Positions 34,861-45,648 of a stretch of DNA of 64,000 nt are shown here, piece after piece. Every line of letters starts with the position of its first letter. Positions within the stretch are counted from its first letter, which is position 1. The notes beneath the pieces are model-generated. The model saw only the letters and a list, made by a program, of their open reading frames with translations. It ran no database searches and was not told the origin of the DNA. A program made the translations under genes and the position numbers. Source of the DNA: Neoechinorhynchus agilis (Eukaryota > Acanthocephala); contig CM121341.1 in assembly GCA_051530055.1 (NCBI GenBank), positions 14,818,001 to 14,882,000 on the forward strand, written 5' to 3'.

Positions 34861-35800
34861 CAGCCGTGTAGGAGATAACCACCTCAGAAATCGATGAAAA
34901 ATATATATTTGAAATCCAAGTCACGGTGCACTTTCATCCTTAGACACCAATCCGGTTATTTAAACTCGAAGCTTGCTTTTATTTTAAATTGGAAAGTATT
35001 CACAACTTTTCATTTTAAAAAGATTTGGAGCATCATTAGAAAAGATGACGATGATAGTGCCTCAAAACATAGAAAATATCGATTTTCTATATATTGTTTG
35101 ACTGCTCTAATTAATGGGTATTAACAACTTCTTTGCTTTTAATTTTAATTTTAACTTAATGCACGGCAGCAGACAGAACGTTGTGCAAATGGAACCAGTG
35201 TGCTTCCTTGGTCTTTAACGTCGACGTTCCTTGAAATTGTTCAAAGCCAGATTTAAGTTTTCACTTGAAAGTGAGAGTTATGTGAAATTTTCATGCAGGA
35301 TTCAAGCTGGCGATGAAGATTACCATCTTCACTCATACAATCGTGTTCCGTTTAGTTTTTTGAAAGACTTCGCCACTGTTTGTCGGCAAACTGAAAATTT
35401 TAACTCTAAGATGGATCACCCTTTTTCAAGATCTTCGAAAAAGCAGATGAATGCGGCATCACCAACAGATACATCAATAATCACGGTTTAGAAGACTGCG
35501 TTTTTTTATCATTCCAACTAGTTAAGAACGGATCCGAAATGAGTTTGCCAGAATACTAGCACCGCAATCCATACAAGAAATGCCACCAGCGTAAAGATGA
35601 TTACGGCGCTTATTTGATTTTTTACCAGATTTTTTATTTTAAAGTTTGTATTCCTAGGTCACACTTAATGCGTTGACGATTTAGATAAAAATACCAATAA
35701 TGTAAAATTTGTGGACTTTTGAGCGCCGCTTTCATTTTTTTAAATGAACCCTTTATCGGTTGTTTGTCATTGTCTTTTAGCTGTTCAATATTAAAACATC
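34861..35800. other. Intergenic with an unsupported 86-codon frame
   Basis: An open plus frame at 35231-35491 (FSLESESYVKFSCRIQAGDE) looks somewhat protein-like, but I cannot tie it to a family or to neighbouring exons. Confidence 0.35.
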
Positions 35801-35831
35801 GAATTGGTACTTTCTTTCACGAGGATCGGAC

Positions 35832-38380
35832 TTGATGTTACTGATTCTTGTCGGTCACGTAAAAGAAGCAGCTCCGGCGGCCAGACAGCTACTGATAGTA
35901 GCCTGTCAACGCGGGGTCGGTGTGCCGCTCCACTTGGTGATGCGGCAGCGAACGGGAGCAACAAAATCCACCAGTGCAACGGGTAAAAGCCAGGGCGTCG
36001 TAGCTCTCGCCAACAACTTGAGCATCGAAATGAGCGAAACTGTCGCCGGAGGCAACGAAAGCGTCAGTCGAAGCTCATCGCCGTGGTGGGTACGCACTGT
36101 TCAGGTGGCGCGGACAGCCGTGAGAAGAGGACTACGAATCGGATCCTTGAATTGTAGGAGTCTGCGAGCGCAATGGCGTGGGGGAACCGTGGCCAAATTG
36201 GCAAGGGACGCCAGAATGGATCTTGTGTTTTTACAAGAATTGCGCATAAGAGGCCAGTCAGATACAGACGTAAATCAGGAGGATTTAGGAGGAGGCTGGT
36301 CATTATGTTACCTATCTGCGGACAGTCGAGGAAATGGACCTCGCCTTCGAAACTCAGCACTATGCAGTACTATAACTGACCGAAACCTTCGTGTCAGCAT
36401 AAAGCTTCGGTCGAGAAATCTATTTGCTTTTGGCGTATATTCACCGACTTCCTCGTCGGATGAAGAGGCGGTTGAAGGATTTTATGGAAATCTAGCCGAA
36501 GCATTAGATGATGTACCGAACAGAGACACCCTCCTAATAGCCGGTGACTTCAACGCGATTTTACCGCAGTCCGAAAGATCGCTATATGTGTTGAAAGGCG
36601 AGAATCGGAACAGCCTATACTTGGTTGAGGTGCTGGAGCGGCATGATCTCGTGTCTGCTAACACTTTATTCCGGAAGCGTCCGTGGCGTTTGGCGACGTT
36701 TATGGGTCAAAAGAATCCGTTCAAACATGCCATGGGGGAAATTCTCAATTCGCCATTATCGTCTTTGGAAGTGAGACCTGCACTTCCAAAAGGCACAATC
36801 GTCCCAAGCACTGAGGCATACTTCACTGGACCGATTTCCGTAAAGGAAGCGATCGCTGCGGCGAAAATGATGCGTGCGGGACGTGCATCAGGCCCAAATG
36901 GGATAATGCAGAGGTACTGAGGTTTGAATCTATTGCCGGAAAGATCATACCGATAATGAATGGCATAATGAATGGTGGCTCAGTACCTCAAATCTGGCAA
37001 ACGGCGCATTTAACAATGATCCCCAAGAAATGCTGCTCGACAAAGGTGGAGGACTACAGAGGTATATCCTTGATGTCCAACACGGCAAAACTTTTCAGCA
37101 GCATTTTGAGACGCCGAATTCAGCCAATCCTCGAACCGTTTCTAAGAATTGAACAGAACGGCTTCAGGAAAGGTCGAGGCACCACAGAGCACATATTGGC
37201 TTTGAGGAGGATCCTCGAGGAGGCACGAATTCATCAAACGGATGTGACGCTGGTATTTGTTGATTTCCGTCGAGCTTTCGATTCGGTAAATCGAACGATG
37301 ATTGGCGGTATCTTAAAGGAGTATGGAGTGCCGCCGATCATTGTCACATCCGTTATGGCATTATATAAAAACACAATGTCCGCCGTCAAGACAGCTGACG
37401 GTTTGACAGAATACTTTTCCACCACTTCAGGTGTTCTGCAGGGCGACACATTGGCTCCTTTCCTCTTCATCTTGGTGCTTGATTGGGTAATGAGATGGGC
37501 ACTACCGAATGATGAAGATGGATTTCTTCTGTTGAGGAAAAGAGGTCGCAGGTATCCTGAGATACGCGCCTCCTACATGGCATATGCCGACGACATCGTA
37601 TTGATGTCCTCAACAGTCGAAGGAGCTCAACGCATGCTAAATAGACTGTGCGAGAGGGCGAGTATGATTGGTCTGACCATCAACTCGAAAAAGACGGAAT
37701 TCTTGACGATTCCGCATGTCGCGCATACAGTCTCTGGCGAAGGGCCGAGTGGCGTTGAGCAATTAAAACAGATAGCGATATGTCTATCTGGGAGCTGTCG
37801 TTCCTTAGGTGAGTGCGGATGTCAGCCGACGGAGAGCTATAGCTTGGAGAGCAATGGGGCAACTTAAACCACTGTTTGACAGTGAGTCTTTGCCAGATGA
37901 ACTCCGTTCGCAGCTGTTCAGGACTCTAATTGAGAGCATTCTCTACTACAATGCAGAGACCTGGACACTGTCACCAACGGCGACGAGGCAGTTGGACCAA
38001 AATCATTCATCTCTCTTACGTGCGGCGTTCAAGGTCAGATAAAGTGACCAACAAAGCACTGTATAAGAGATCCGGAGTCTAACCGTCCAGTGAATATTTG
38101 CGCCGCATACGACTGGAGTTCACGGGCAATATAATTCGGTCCGAGGCATCTTGCCCACAGGTCGTGCAACAGTTCCTTTTCTGGAAGCCAACGACATTGT
38201 ATCGTAAAGGCAAAGGGAACTGTCGTACATACGATGACCTGATTTTAAGAGACGCGAATTGCCCGCATAACAGGACTGCTGTCATGTATTATAGGTCCCT
38301 TGCGGAGTCTAATTCTATTTGACGAGCTTATACCTACGGTGCAACGTGGAAAGTACCGTTGCATACAATACAATACAAAT
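35832..38380 (+). mobile_element. RTE-like LINE copy with internal deletion and ATACA-type 3' end
   Basis: Endonuclease: LRIGSLNCRSLRAQW, DLVFLQELRI, GVYSPTSSSDEEAVEGFYG and IAGDFNAILPQSE. The frame then passes quickly into the region before the RT, as if a piece between the endonuclease and RT was deleted, and is shifted near 36.92 kb. RT: VEDYRGISLMSNTAKLF, VFVDFRRAFDSVNR, GVLQGDTLAPFLFIL and YMAYADDIVLMS. C-terminal part in further frames: YYNAETWTLSP, QLDQNHSSLLRAAF and VVQQFLFWKP. The 3' end near 38355-38378 reads GCATACAATACAATACAAAT; short tandem 3' ends are typical of RTE elements. Inactive. Confidence 0.8.
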
Positions 38381-38663
38381 TGAATCTAAAGCTATTTGAA
38401 TAAAAATGTTTATTTTTTTGAAGGTATGTCGTTCGAGTGGTGAAAATATTTTGGCTAACTCTTTTTTTGCACTGTATCCTCGCATATATTTTGAGTAAAA
38501 AAATACTACCGTCGCTCTACCATTAATTTCTGCTTTTTTGGGGGGGATTTTTGAACGAAAAATTCAAAAGTCTGAATGCCAGGTCAAGGTTTAGAAAAAA
38601 TTCAAACATATAGGACGTAATATAATTCGCATTTAAAGCAATGTACACATCTAAGCAATGATT

Positions 38664-39029
38664 TCATTTATCCTGATCCGAAAATGTTTCTTCGATTTCA
38701 TCTTCGCAAATCTGTAACCTCTGCGTATCGCAACAAAGATCGGTTACTTCTTCGCAAATCAATTCTTTTTGATGCTCTTCGGTAATTAGGGTGCTGTTTA
38801 TGGTCTTAGGAAAAGTTGTACGGTTGATCAAGCGTCGAGCGGTTACCAAACTCGATCTCAGGTTTCCGATCGATTCTACGATATTATCGATAGAGCATAA
38901 TTTATTGATGCACTTTGTTCTCATTTTTCCAATTGGCCAGCGGCCATTGAAAGCTGGACGGCGAGAAGTTCCCTTCATAGTTTTCATACAGGTGATAGAA
39001 CGAATGTGGATGTGTGGCCTTGGCTTCAT
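38664..39029 (-). CDS. Hypothetical 121-residue protein
   Basis: A single open frame with an ATG start (MKPRPHIHIRSITCMKTM) and internal segments CINKLCSIDNIVESIGNL, SSLVTARRLINRTTF and an acidic C-terminus ending FSDQDK. Six cysteines are spread through it. There is no signal peptide and no domain I recognise. It lies between two LINE copies, so it may be a host gene fragment or chance. Coding is plausible from length and composition only. Confidence 0.4.
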   Translation of the reverse strand: MKPRPHIHIRSITCMKTMKGTSRRPAFNGRWPIGKMRTKCINKLCSIDNIVESIGNLRSSLVTARRLINRTTFPKTINSTLITEEHQKELICEEVTDLCCDTQRLQICEDEIEETFSDQDK

Positions 39030-39353
39030 CTAATATATAAGGCATAAACTATACGTTTGATTGGGTTAGAAGTCATGTGATGTCACGTGATCACACCGAA
39101 CACATCACTGAATTATACAGGTCATAACTACTTGTGTCATGGGCTACAAAAAATGATAGCATAAATGATAAAACAACTGTGAATATGTTATCCATAGATG
39201 GTTTTTGGTCTATCGAAAGAGTTGGTTTGACCGAAAAGAAAACGTGTGCGCTATTTTGTTTTTTGTGTTGTTGAATTGCGCTTGACAAACCCATGACGGA
39301 TATCATTAATACTATCAATAACAGGATACCTTGTCCTATGGAATGCGACACGG

Positions 39354-41195
39354 ATGAGCATAATGATATGGTTAGGAACCCTCCCCCCGTGTGTGAGTGA
39401 AGTTGTCTCGAGTGTGTGTGCCCAAGTTCCAAATACCGAAGGGTTACAATCAAATATTAGTTGCCTAAGACGCCCTATCAAAAAGGAAAAGTATATCATC
39501 AAGATAGGGAAAGAAGAGCTGAAGGATCACAATCCAGCATATTTAACGAAATTATTCGGTTCAAAGTTTCTTCGACCAAAATAGCATGACAGTAACATGT
39601 TCTACAATATCAAAAAACACCTTAACACTCAATTAGCTACTATGTTTATTTTTTTGATATAAGCGGAAAAGATTTATTTATTAAAATGTTGGACGAACTA
39701 AATATCAAGTTTTTTGATCCTTCTCTAAAAGTGACTTTACGTATGTTTAACCCCCCTTCCGAACTATCGAAAGAGTATTTCATTGATATTAAAATTGAAC
39801 ACGGTGTCTCTCCAATCAAATACCTCAAACGGCATCCGAATGCTGAGCCTTATGCTCTACTGTGCTCTGCACCCATAAATTTGGCCGAAATGCTTAGTGG
39901 TACCGGCCGAGGTATTAAATCGCATTGGGTAACGTTTTCGAAACCAAAGGAAACACTTTACGACTATAATCTGATAATATGCCAAAAATGCGCCCGATGG
40001 GGTCACTTTGCTTCAGATTGCCAATATGAAGAGCGATGTATTATGTGCGCAGGGCCTCATAGGAAAAAAGATTGTATTTCGATCGAGTGTGCTAATTGTG
40101 GAGGTTCACATCCTGCATTCGCAAGGAAATGTATTTTTGCCAGACAATATTTTGAATGTTCCCAAATCGATAAAAATTCTGAACCTCTGCAAAGGGAACG
40201 ACTGCAACTGCCAAGCCATCATTTAGTAGTTATATTAGTACACCGTCCTTGAAACTCCATACGAACCACTTTCTAAATACTAGAGATGCTCTCCTCCCAA
40301 AGCCACAATATAAAACCAAAAAACCTCCCGATCCCAATCAAGAGGTAATAATTTTAAAACAAATTCTTAACTGGATTTTTGACCAACTATCCAAAGTATC
40401 TTCACCCATAAATGAGACGAATCCCACCAAGTCATCCTCATTAGCTGAACTTGTGGATATCCTAAAAAACATTCCATACATTTCGGAGAGGTGGAAAAGA
40501 AACCCATTACCAGGAATAAATCGTGCCCCTAAGGAGAAACGTCTCAAAACCAATTTCCAATAAATCAAAAGACCTTTCAACTAAAGTTTTTTCTTTTTCC
40601 ACCTATAATGCATCCAGAGCATATAGACTTCCCGACTCAATTAGAAACTGCATTTCTGTGGCAATGCCAGAAGTATTATGTTTTCAAGAAACCGGTCATT
40701 TTCCATTAATTCTGATCTCTATGAGGGATTCTTTATCGCACCTTCATTTCCGCGTACTAATGCATTCATTGGTTTTGTAGGAGGACTGCAAATTTTCATT
40801 AGAAAAGAATTACTACCCAAGCACCTTATTTCACTTAACAATGACATTTTTTCAATTCAAATTGTTTCCATTAGTAATCCTTTCCACGACCAAACCACGG
40901 CTTTGCAGCCTCAATTTTTACTTTTGAACATTTACATTCATCCCCGCCAAGTTAATCATTTTCTTAACCTATACTCTTCCTTCATCTCTTTTTGGAATCT
41001 GGACTTTCTAATTGGCGATTTCAATTCCAATGTTTTATCTGCCATTAAATCTATATTTCAAAATCATCAATTTATATTATCTCAATTTCCGTCCTTTCAT
41101 AATATCTCTAGAAAGAGACACTCTTATATTGACGGAGCTATTATTAAGAAAAATGCCTCGCTAGACTTTTCGCCCACCGTACAAATTTAATCTCA
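39354..41195 (+). mobile_element. Jockey-like LINE: zinc-knuckle ORF1 plus endonuclease, 3'-truncated
   Basis: ORF1 (39686-40252) has a body with MFNPPSELSKEYFIDIKI and three zinc knuckles: CQKCARWGHFASDC, CIMCAGPHRKKDC and CANCGGSHPAFARKC. A further ORF1-like stretch precedes it (39354-39584). ORF2 starts near 40580 (VFSFSTYNASRAY), with MPEVLCFQETGHF, GFVGGLQIFIRKELL, LLNIYIHPRQVN, LIGDFNSN and HSYIDGAIIKK to 41187, broken by at least one frameshift near 40.7 kb. The RT domain is absent; an RT-tail family piece follows directly. Sister copies lie at 0-3.3 kb. Confidence 0.78.
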
Positions 41196-41218
41196 ATCGC
41201 TTTTAGGACATGATTTTA

Positions 41219-41660
41219 TCATATTTCAAACAGTAGGTTTGACTCTAAAAGGTCGCTTATAATGAGACTGACACCGTCCAGTCTACGGCCACCGAGTCGG
41301 CAAAGATTGCTCGGCTCTACGATGTTGAACGCATTTACACTATTCAGGGCACGACTAAAAATTGCGTTAACTTCGGCTCCTAGAGCCAAAGCAATATTTG
41401 GAGATTCGATAGATTTTGACCGCACGATGTCACAGATTCTCATGACGAGAAGGCACTGTTAAACCCAGGGGGCCTTCCCATTGGCGTCACGACACTCGGG
41501 TCGTTCGGTACCACATCGCTGGACCTGGTATAGCATTTGTCGAAGAGGTTGAGATGAATCATTGACTATCCGAGGGCAGGAGCATTCCTCCAGCAAAAAC
41601 GGGGAACGCTGCATTCGTCTTTTTGACAATTACACCAGGACGGCAGCTGAGTGATCTAGA
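41219..41660. mobile_element. RT-tail family fragments, locus 5, rearranged
   Basis: The left part reads on the minus strand (AEVNAIFSRALNSVNAF, NIVEPSNLCRLGGRRLDGV). The right part (about 41515-41650) matches plus-strand sequence at 32.44-32.58 kb (ACCTGGTATAGCATTTGTCG...). The two halves are thus in opposite orientation relative to locus 4, so this locus has suffered an inversion or a double insertion. Confidence 0.6.
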
Positions 41661-42579
41661 GCGGTGGCGTGAATGTTTGTAAACTCTTCAGTTTGAAGAA
41701 CTAGCAAAAAATGCGGAAGTCGAAGAAAACTTCATTTAGCTCTCATGGGCAACGCCGGGTAAAACAACCAATTATTCTCCATAGAAATGGATGACCAAAA
41801 AGCGCTGCACGTGCAATATTCCAATACTCGTGATTATCGATCTTCAGGTGAATAATGCAAATACCAAGTCGAGGTAAATTTCGAGTTGCCGTTAAAATGA
41901 TTTGAGGGATTCTAATTTGGTCTTCTTTTCTAAATTCATGATTGTAAAGTTCACACAGAATTTTTAGTATAAGTCACGACCATTACAGGGAACAAAAACT
42001 GACTCAATTGAATTTCACATAGAAGTTTCCAATACAAGTGAGATGAATTTCTCTTTAGGAGATATATCTGAATAAACGCAAAACAATCAGTAAATACTGT
42101 ACTAGAACACTTGAGGATAAAATAGGCGGTGATCTGTATCTTTTTAATTTATTTATCCTTACAGTCAGGCATACGCATGGTTATGTTTTTCAGATTGAGT
42201 TGATTGGTCTTACGACATCTTCTTTTTGGCCTCTCGGCTATATTCCTATGAGGGCCTTTCGGCTAACTCACACACATCGGAGGCGCTTAGCCGCATTCGA
42301 TGGGAACGGGCCAACCCACTTTCTTTGGCCCCTCTGTATCTTGTGCGTATAAAAAGTACAGTTTTCAGCTATAATGTTCAAAACAAAATTCAATTCGAGT
42401 TCGAACCAAGTGACGCAGAATCTAATTCTAGCCCGACTGCTCTAATATCCGCTCGAATGAAAATGGAAAATATATTTTACAGCTAAGGTTACAGTATAAC
42501 ACAATAACCCACGAAATCACACAGATACCCACGAAGACTTAAACAAAAACACAAAATTGAAGAGTAAAGGGGAATATGC
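41661..42579. other. Intergenic, no gene seen
   Basis: No recognisable coding or repeat signal apart from a short frame at 42226-42486 without known motifs. Confidence 0.4.
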
Positions 42580-43035
42580 TTCGAGGAAAGTCAAAAGAGT
42601 GGGATTTTATAGAGAGGGAAAATTCGGAAATAATTTCTTCGAAATTAAAGCGAAGAATTCGTAGAAATGCAAAGAAAAACTGAAATATTGATGAAAAAAT
42701 TAAAATAAGAAAATGAACGGTAAAGTTAAATAGAGAAAAACGACTAATTGAGGTTTAGAAGGGGAAAAGACGAAGCGTAGTTAACGATGGGAAATCTATC
42801 AAGATGCATATACTCTGAAGCGGAACAACGGAACGCTGGGCACATGGCGATGAAACCAGTTCGGAGGAACTGTACAGAGCAACCAAAGCGAGAACATATA
42901 AAGAATCACAAATACCACGAAATTATCGCGGAAACGCTCTCGAGCACTACAAAACGATCTACAACGCACGAATACGCATGAAGACTTCAACGAACACACC
43001 AATTTGCCGAGTAAAAAGGAAGAAGCTTTAAACAG
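42580..43035. repeat. Repeat unit left of the ORF1-endonuclease element
   Basis: The left unit (TTTTATAGAGAGGGAAAATT, AGAATTCGTAGAAATGCAAA, GGCGATGAAACCAG, CAACCAAAGCGAGAACAT, ATAAAGAATCACAAATACC) recurs in the same order and orientation at 44927-45200. The two units were probably tandem before the element at 43051-44911 was inserted between them. Confidence 0.8.
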
Positions 43036-43050
43036 GGCCGAAAAGTTGGT
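43036..43050. repeat. Target-site duplication, left copy
   Basis: GGCCGAAAAGTTGGT, identical to 44912-44926. Perfect 15-bp direct repeats bracketing the element. Confidence 0.85.
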
Positions 43051-43105
43051 CTGAGAAAGTTTTATTGCACATACACTCACACACAACACGCGCCTTCAGA
43101 CATCA

Positions 43106-43806
43106 TCACCCCTGCCTTTTCGGTTTGGGAATGATGTGAGGCAAGACGGTTTTCCCTCGGGAGCATGTCTCCTGCGACCAATCGAACTGGACTGGATTGT
43201 GTCCACGCACAAGACTCCATTGCGACTCCGACAGTACACTGCCGTTTACTCGGTCCGTATTGCTGAAGATTAGGTCGATCACACTGGAGCCTCTTGGATG
43301 GGAGTAGATGTGTTGGAAGTTTGAGGATCGCAGTAAGAGACCGATTTTGTTCATAAATTGAAGGAATTCGACCGTTCTATCCGTGTCGCTTTTCAGGATG
43401 TTAACGTTGAAATCTCCCGCAACGATAATACTTTTTGAGCCATCGAGAAACGCTAACGCAGATGACAATTCGTCGGCTATTATCGCGAGAGGAGTGTTGG
43501 GCGTGAAGTAGCATCCGAGTATATCGATATGTTCTGTGGTCACTGCAACCACTGATTCCGAACGGTAAACAAGTTTGCCTGCGAATTTCGGACCAAGTCC
43601 AATTACGATTCCACCTGAAGGGCGTCCCTCAGTTCGGGTCGCTGGTGATTCGAATACGTAAAAGCCCCTTATCGCGGAAGGGACTAGTCGCATCGTCTCT
43701 GTTAGGAAGAAAAGGTCGAAGTCACACAAGAGTGACTCAACCCCCCCCCCATCGTTTCATCGTGGTCAGGCCTTCGACGTTAAAAATGATACCCTTAAAC
43801 GCGATC
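43106..43806 (-). pseudogene. Endonuclease ORF of the 1.86-kb element
   Basis: The frame opens with AFKGIIFNVEGLTTMKRW, then enters a run of ten G (43741-43750) after which the following codons, VESLLCDFDLFFLTETM, are in another frame; nine G would keep one frame. The rest reads GYFVFESPA-like, GGIVIGLGPKF, ILGCYFTPNTPL, IIVAGDFNVNIL, SSVIDLIFSN and SLVRGHNPVQFDW. This is an exonuclease/endonuclease/phosphatase fold (GDFN, IDLIF, catalytic His of GHNPV). It ends with a basic IIPKPKRQG and a stop 55 bp from the element end, so RT was never reached. Confidence 0.72.
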
Positions 43807-43829
43807 CTAGACGGTACTTGGTCATCGAG

Positions 43830-44868
43830 TCATAAAGACTGGTGATGACTGACCGTAGTTGGTGGTTCCAGATCAATAGGATCCTCAGCAATCCGATCCA
43901 TGTCGGTGTCGTCCTTCGTGAGCTGATTAGCTTTGGGTTGCGTAGATTTCGGTGAATGTATTTGAACAATACAGTCGTTTCGGATGACATAGCGTTTATC
44001 CGGGTTAGCTGAGCGGAGTTCCCTGATCTTACTCAAAGTCTCCTTGGGGATCACTCTCTCGCCTGGTGATCGGTCGGGATCGATGAAAACGTTTTCGAAA
44101 CCGGAGACGTTGCGCAAATTCCTGGACATCTTCAGTGCTTGGGTCACCTCTCCTTCTGATAGGCAGACCAACAGCCATCGGGGAATGTCCGTACGTTTGC
44201 CGGGTAACCGGAGAATGCAATGGGGTTTTACACCGTTCATTCCAAGATGCTCGAACATCGATCTGACCGTGTCCGCTTCCCTATCGTTCTCCAGGAGGCC
44301 CTTTACGATTACTCTCCTGCTGCGTTTCTCTGCCTTGTCTAGGGCAGATTTTATCCGGCTGGCATCTTCAGCTCTTTCGGCCGTGTTAATCATCACCCGC
44401 TGTACCGTCGATTTGACTGCTTCGGACAATTGTTTTGTCAACATTAGCGACGGAGCATGGGTTTTTCCTAATTTTCGGGTGACTTTCGCCTCAAGCGGTC
44501 GCTCTGGATCCGTTATCCGGGTGGGCTTTTTGAGCCTTTCGACTTCCGCACGAGTGATCGGACATATTCCGTCCCTGATTTGGCATCCGGCCGGAAGAAC
44601 GGAAGGCAGGTAGATCTTTACCAGCACCGGGCAGCCTGGAGATGAGCACTACGCTAGTCATGGTTGTGACGATATCCTTCGCATCGGGGGCATTATCGGG
44701 TACGTTGCTCCGGTTGGAGCATCGCTTCGATACACACTTCGTGCAACTTTTGCCCTGCTTTCGGCACGAGCAATTAATGCAGAGCGCATTGTTGTTGCAT
44801 TTGCAACATCTCCGCATTGTTTTCGAAGAAAAATTCGGTGGTGGCCTCGTTGACGGCGGCGGTGGCAT
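43830..44868 (-). pseudogene. ORF1 of the 1.86-kb element: CXC-like cysteine cluster plus RRM-like domain
   Basis: ORF1 starts at the ATG at 44868 (MPPPPSTRPPP). A Cys-rich cluster follows: CCKCNNNALCINCSC and CTKCVSKRC, similar to CXC-type modules. A +1 frameshift near 44650-44660 moves into the main frame (LPAGCQIRDGICPITRAEV), which runs to 43830 with a coiled segment (LSEAVKSTVQRVMIN), an RRM-like stretch (RRVIVKGLLENDREAD, HCILRLPGKRTDIPRWL) and a C-terminal domain (KIRELRSANPDKRYV). LINE ORF1 proteins of this layout bind RNA and form trimers. Whether the shift is decay or programmed cannot be told from one copy. Confidence 0.65.
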
Positions 44869-44911
44869 TGTGCTTGTTTGGTGATGGTGGTGGTGATAAA
44901 GCAAAAAAATT

Positions 44912-44926
44912 GGCCGAAAAGTTGGT
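44912..44926. repeat. Target-site duplication, right copy
   Basis: GGCCGAAAAGTTGGT, identical to 43036-43050. Confidence 0.85.
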
Positions 44927-45200
44927 GTGATTTATAGAGGGGAAATTCGCATCTAATTTTCTTGAAATTTGGTTAATCATAGAGGGTAAAAATTAGCGAG
45001 GAATTCGTGCAAATGCAAACAAAATGAAGTATGCATGAAAACAATAAAAATAAGGCGGAACAACGGATACAAAAACTGGCACATATACGCTGGGCGCATG
45101 GCGATGAAACCAGCTCGGGGACACGACTGCACAGATCAACCAAAGCGTGAACATCATATAAAGAATACCAAATACCTCGAAATTATTGCTTGGACTTCAC
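44927..45200. repeat. Repeat unit right of the ORF1-endonuclease element
   Basis: Second unit (TTTATAGAGGGGAAATTCGC, GGAATTCGTGCAAATGCAAA, GGCGATGAAACCAGCTCG, ATCAACCAAAGCGTGAACAT), matching 42580-43035 in order and strand. Confidence 0.8.
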
Positions 45201-45648
45201 ATGTTATGGATATAAATAACGAAAAAGCTAAAGCAGCACAAACGACTTAAATGACTGCATTCGGTTTCTGTTTCCGACTTGTTAATTTTTCAGGTATTCA
45301 TTTGAGAAATTGGTGAGCACTTTTTCAATGAGTGAGCGGCGAATGTAATTATAACTTTCGTTTTGAACTTCACATGTTTTCGATATAAATAAAGGAAATA
45401 GGTGAAGCAGAACAAACGGCCTGTAAAAGGGCAATTTATAAGAATGAGGATTTGTATTTGATTTAACAGATTAGAAATGTACACTAACAGCTGAACGCGT
45501 TTAAAAATTTACAAAGACAACGTTTATCCTCGGTTGATATTTTACTAAGAAAAGTAAATAATGTTAATACCTGGCCTTTATCGTCGTAGTTTTAAATGGA
45601 ATTAAGTGTTACATTTTTTCGTCCAAATAAGGCGAAATATTTTTTGCG

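Larger units (their letters stand above)
43051..44911 (-). mobile_element. 1.86-kb LINE-type element: ORF1 plus endonuclease, no reverse transcriptase
   Basis: The element is bounded exactly by 15-bp target-site duplications. On the minus strand it runs from an AATTTTTTTGC 5' edge through ORF1 and an endonuclease frame to a 3' end with GCAATAAAACTTTCTCAG, which holds an AATAAA signal but no long poly-A. There is no room for an RT domain, so it is either an internally deleted LINE moved in trans or a novel non-autonomous type. It differs from the other LINE families in this window. Confidence 0.75.

Noticed and set aside
43741-43750. Calling the ten-G run a programmed frameshift
   Set aside because: Only one copy is visible and the element is otherwise decayed (a second frameshift lies in ORF1).
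44869-44904. A histidine-run N-terminus ahead of ORF1 of the RT-less element
   Set aside because: The frame there has no ATG (it opens at TTG); the first ATG is at 44868, so the His run is untranslated CAC/CAT repeat.
42580-45200. LTR retrotransposon, from direct repeats around the ORFs
   Set aside because: The proteins are LINE-type (endonuclease and RRM-type ORF1), there is no protease, integrase or RNase H, and the exact 15-bp duplication lies inside the flanking repeats, not outside them.
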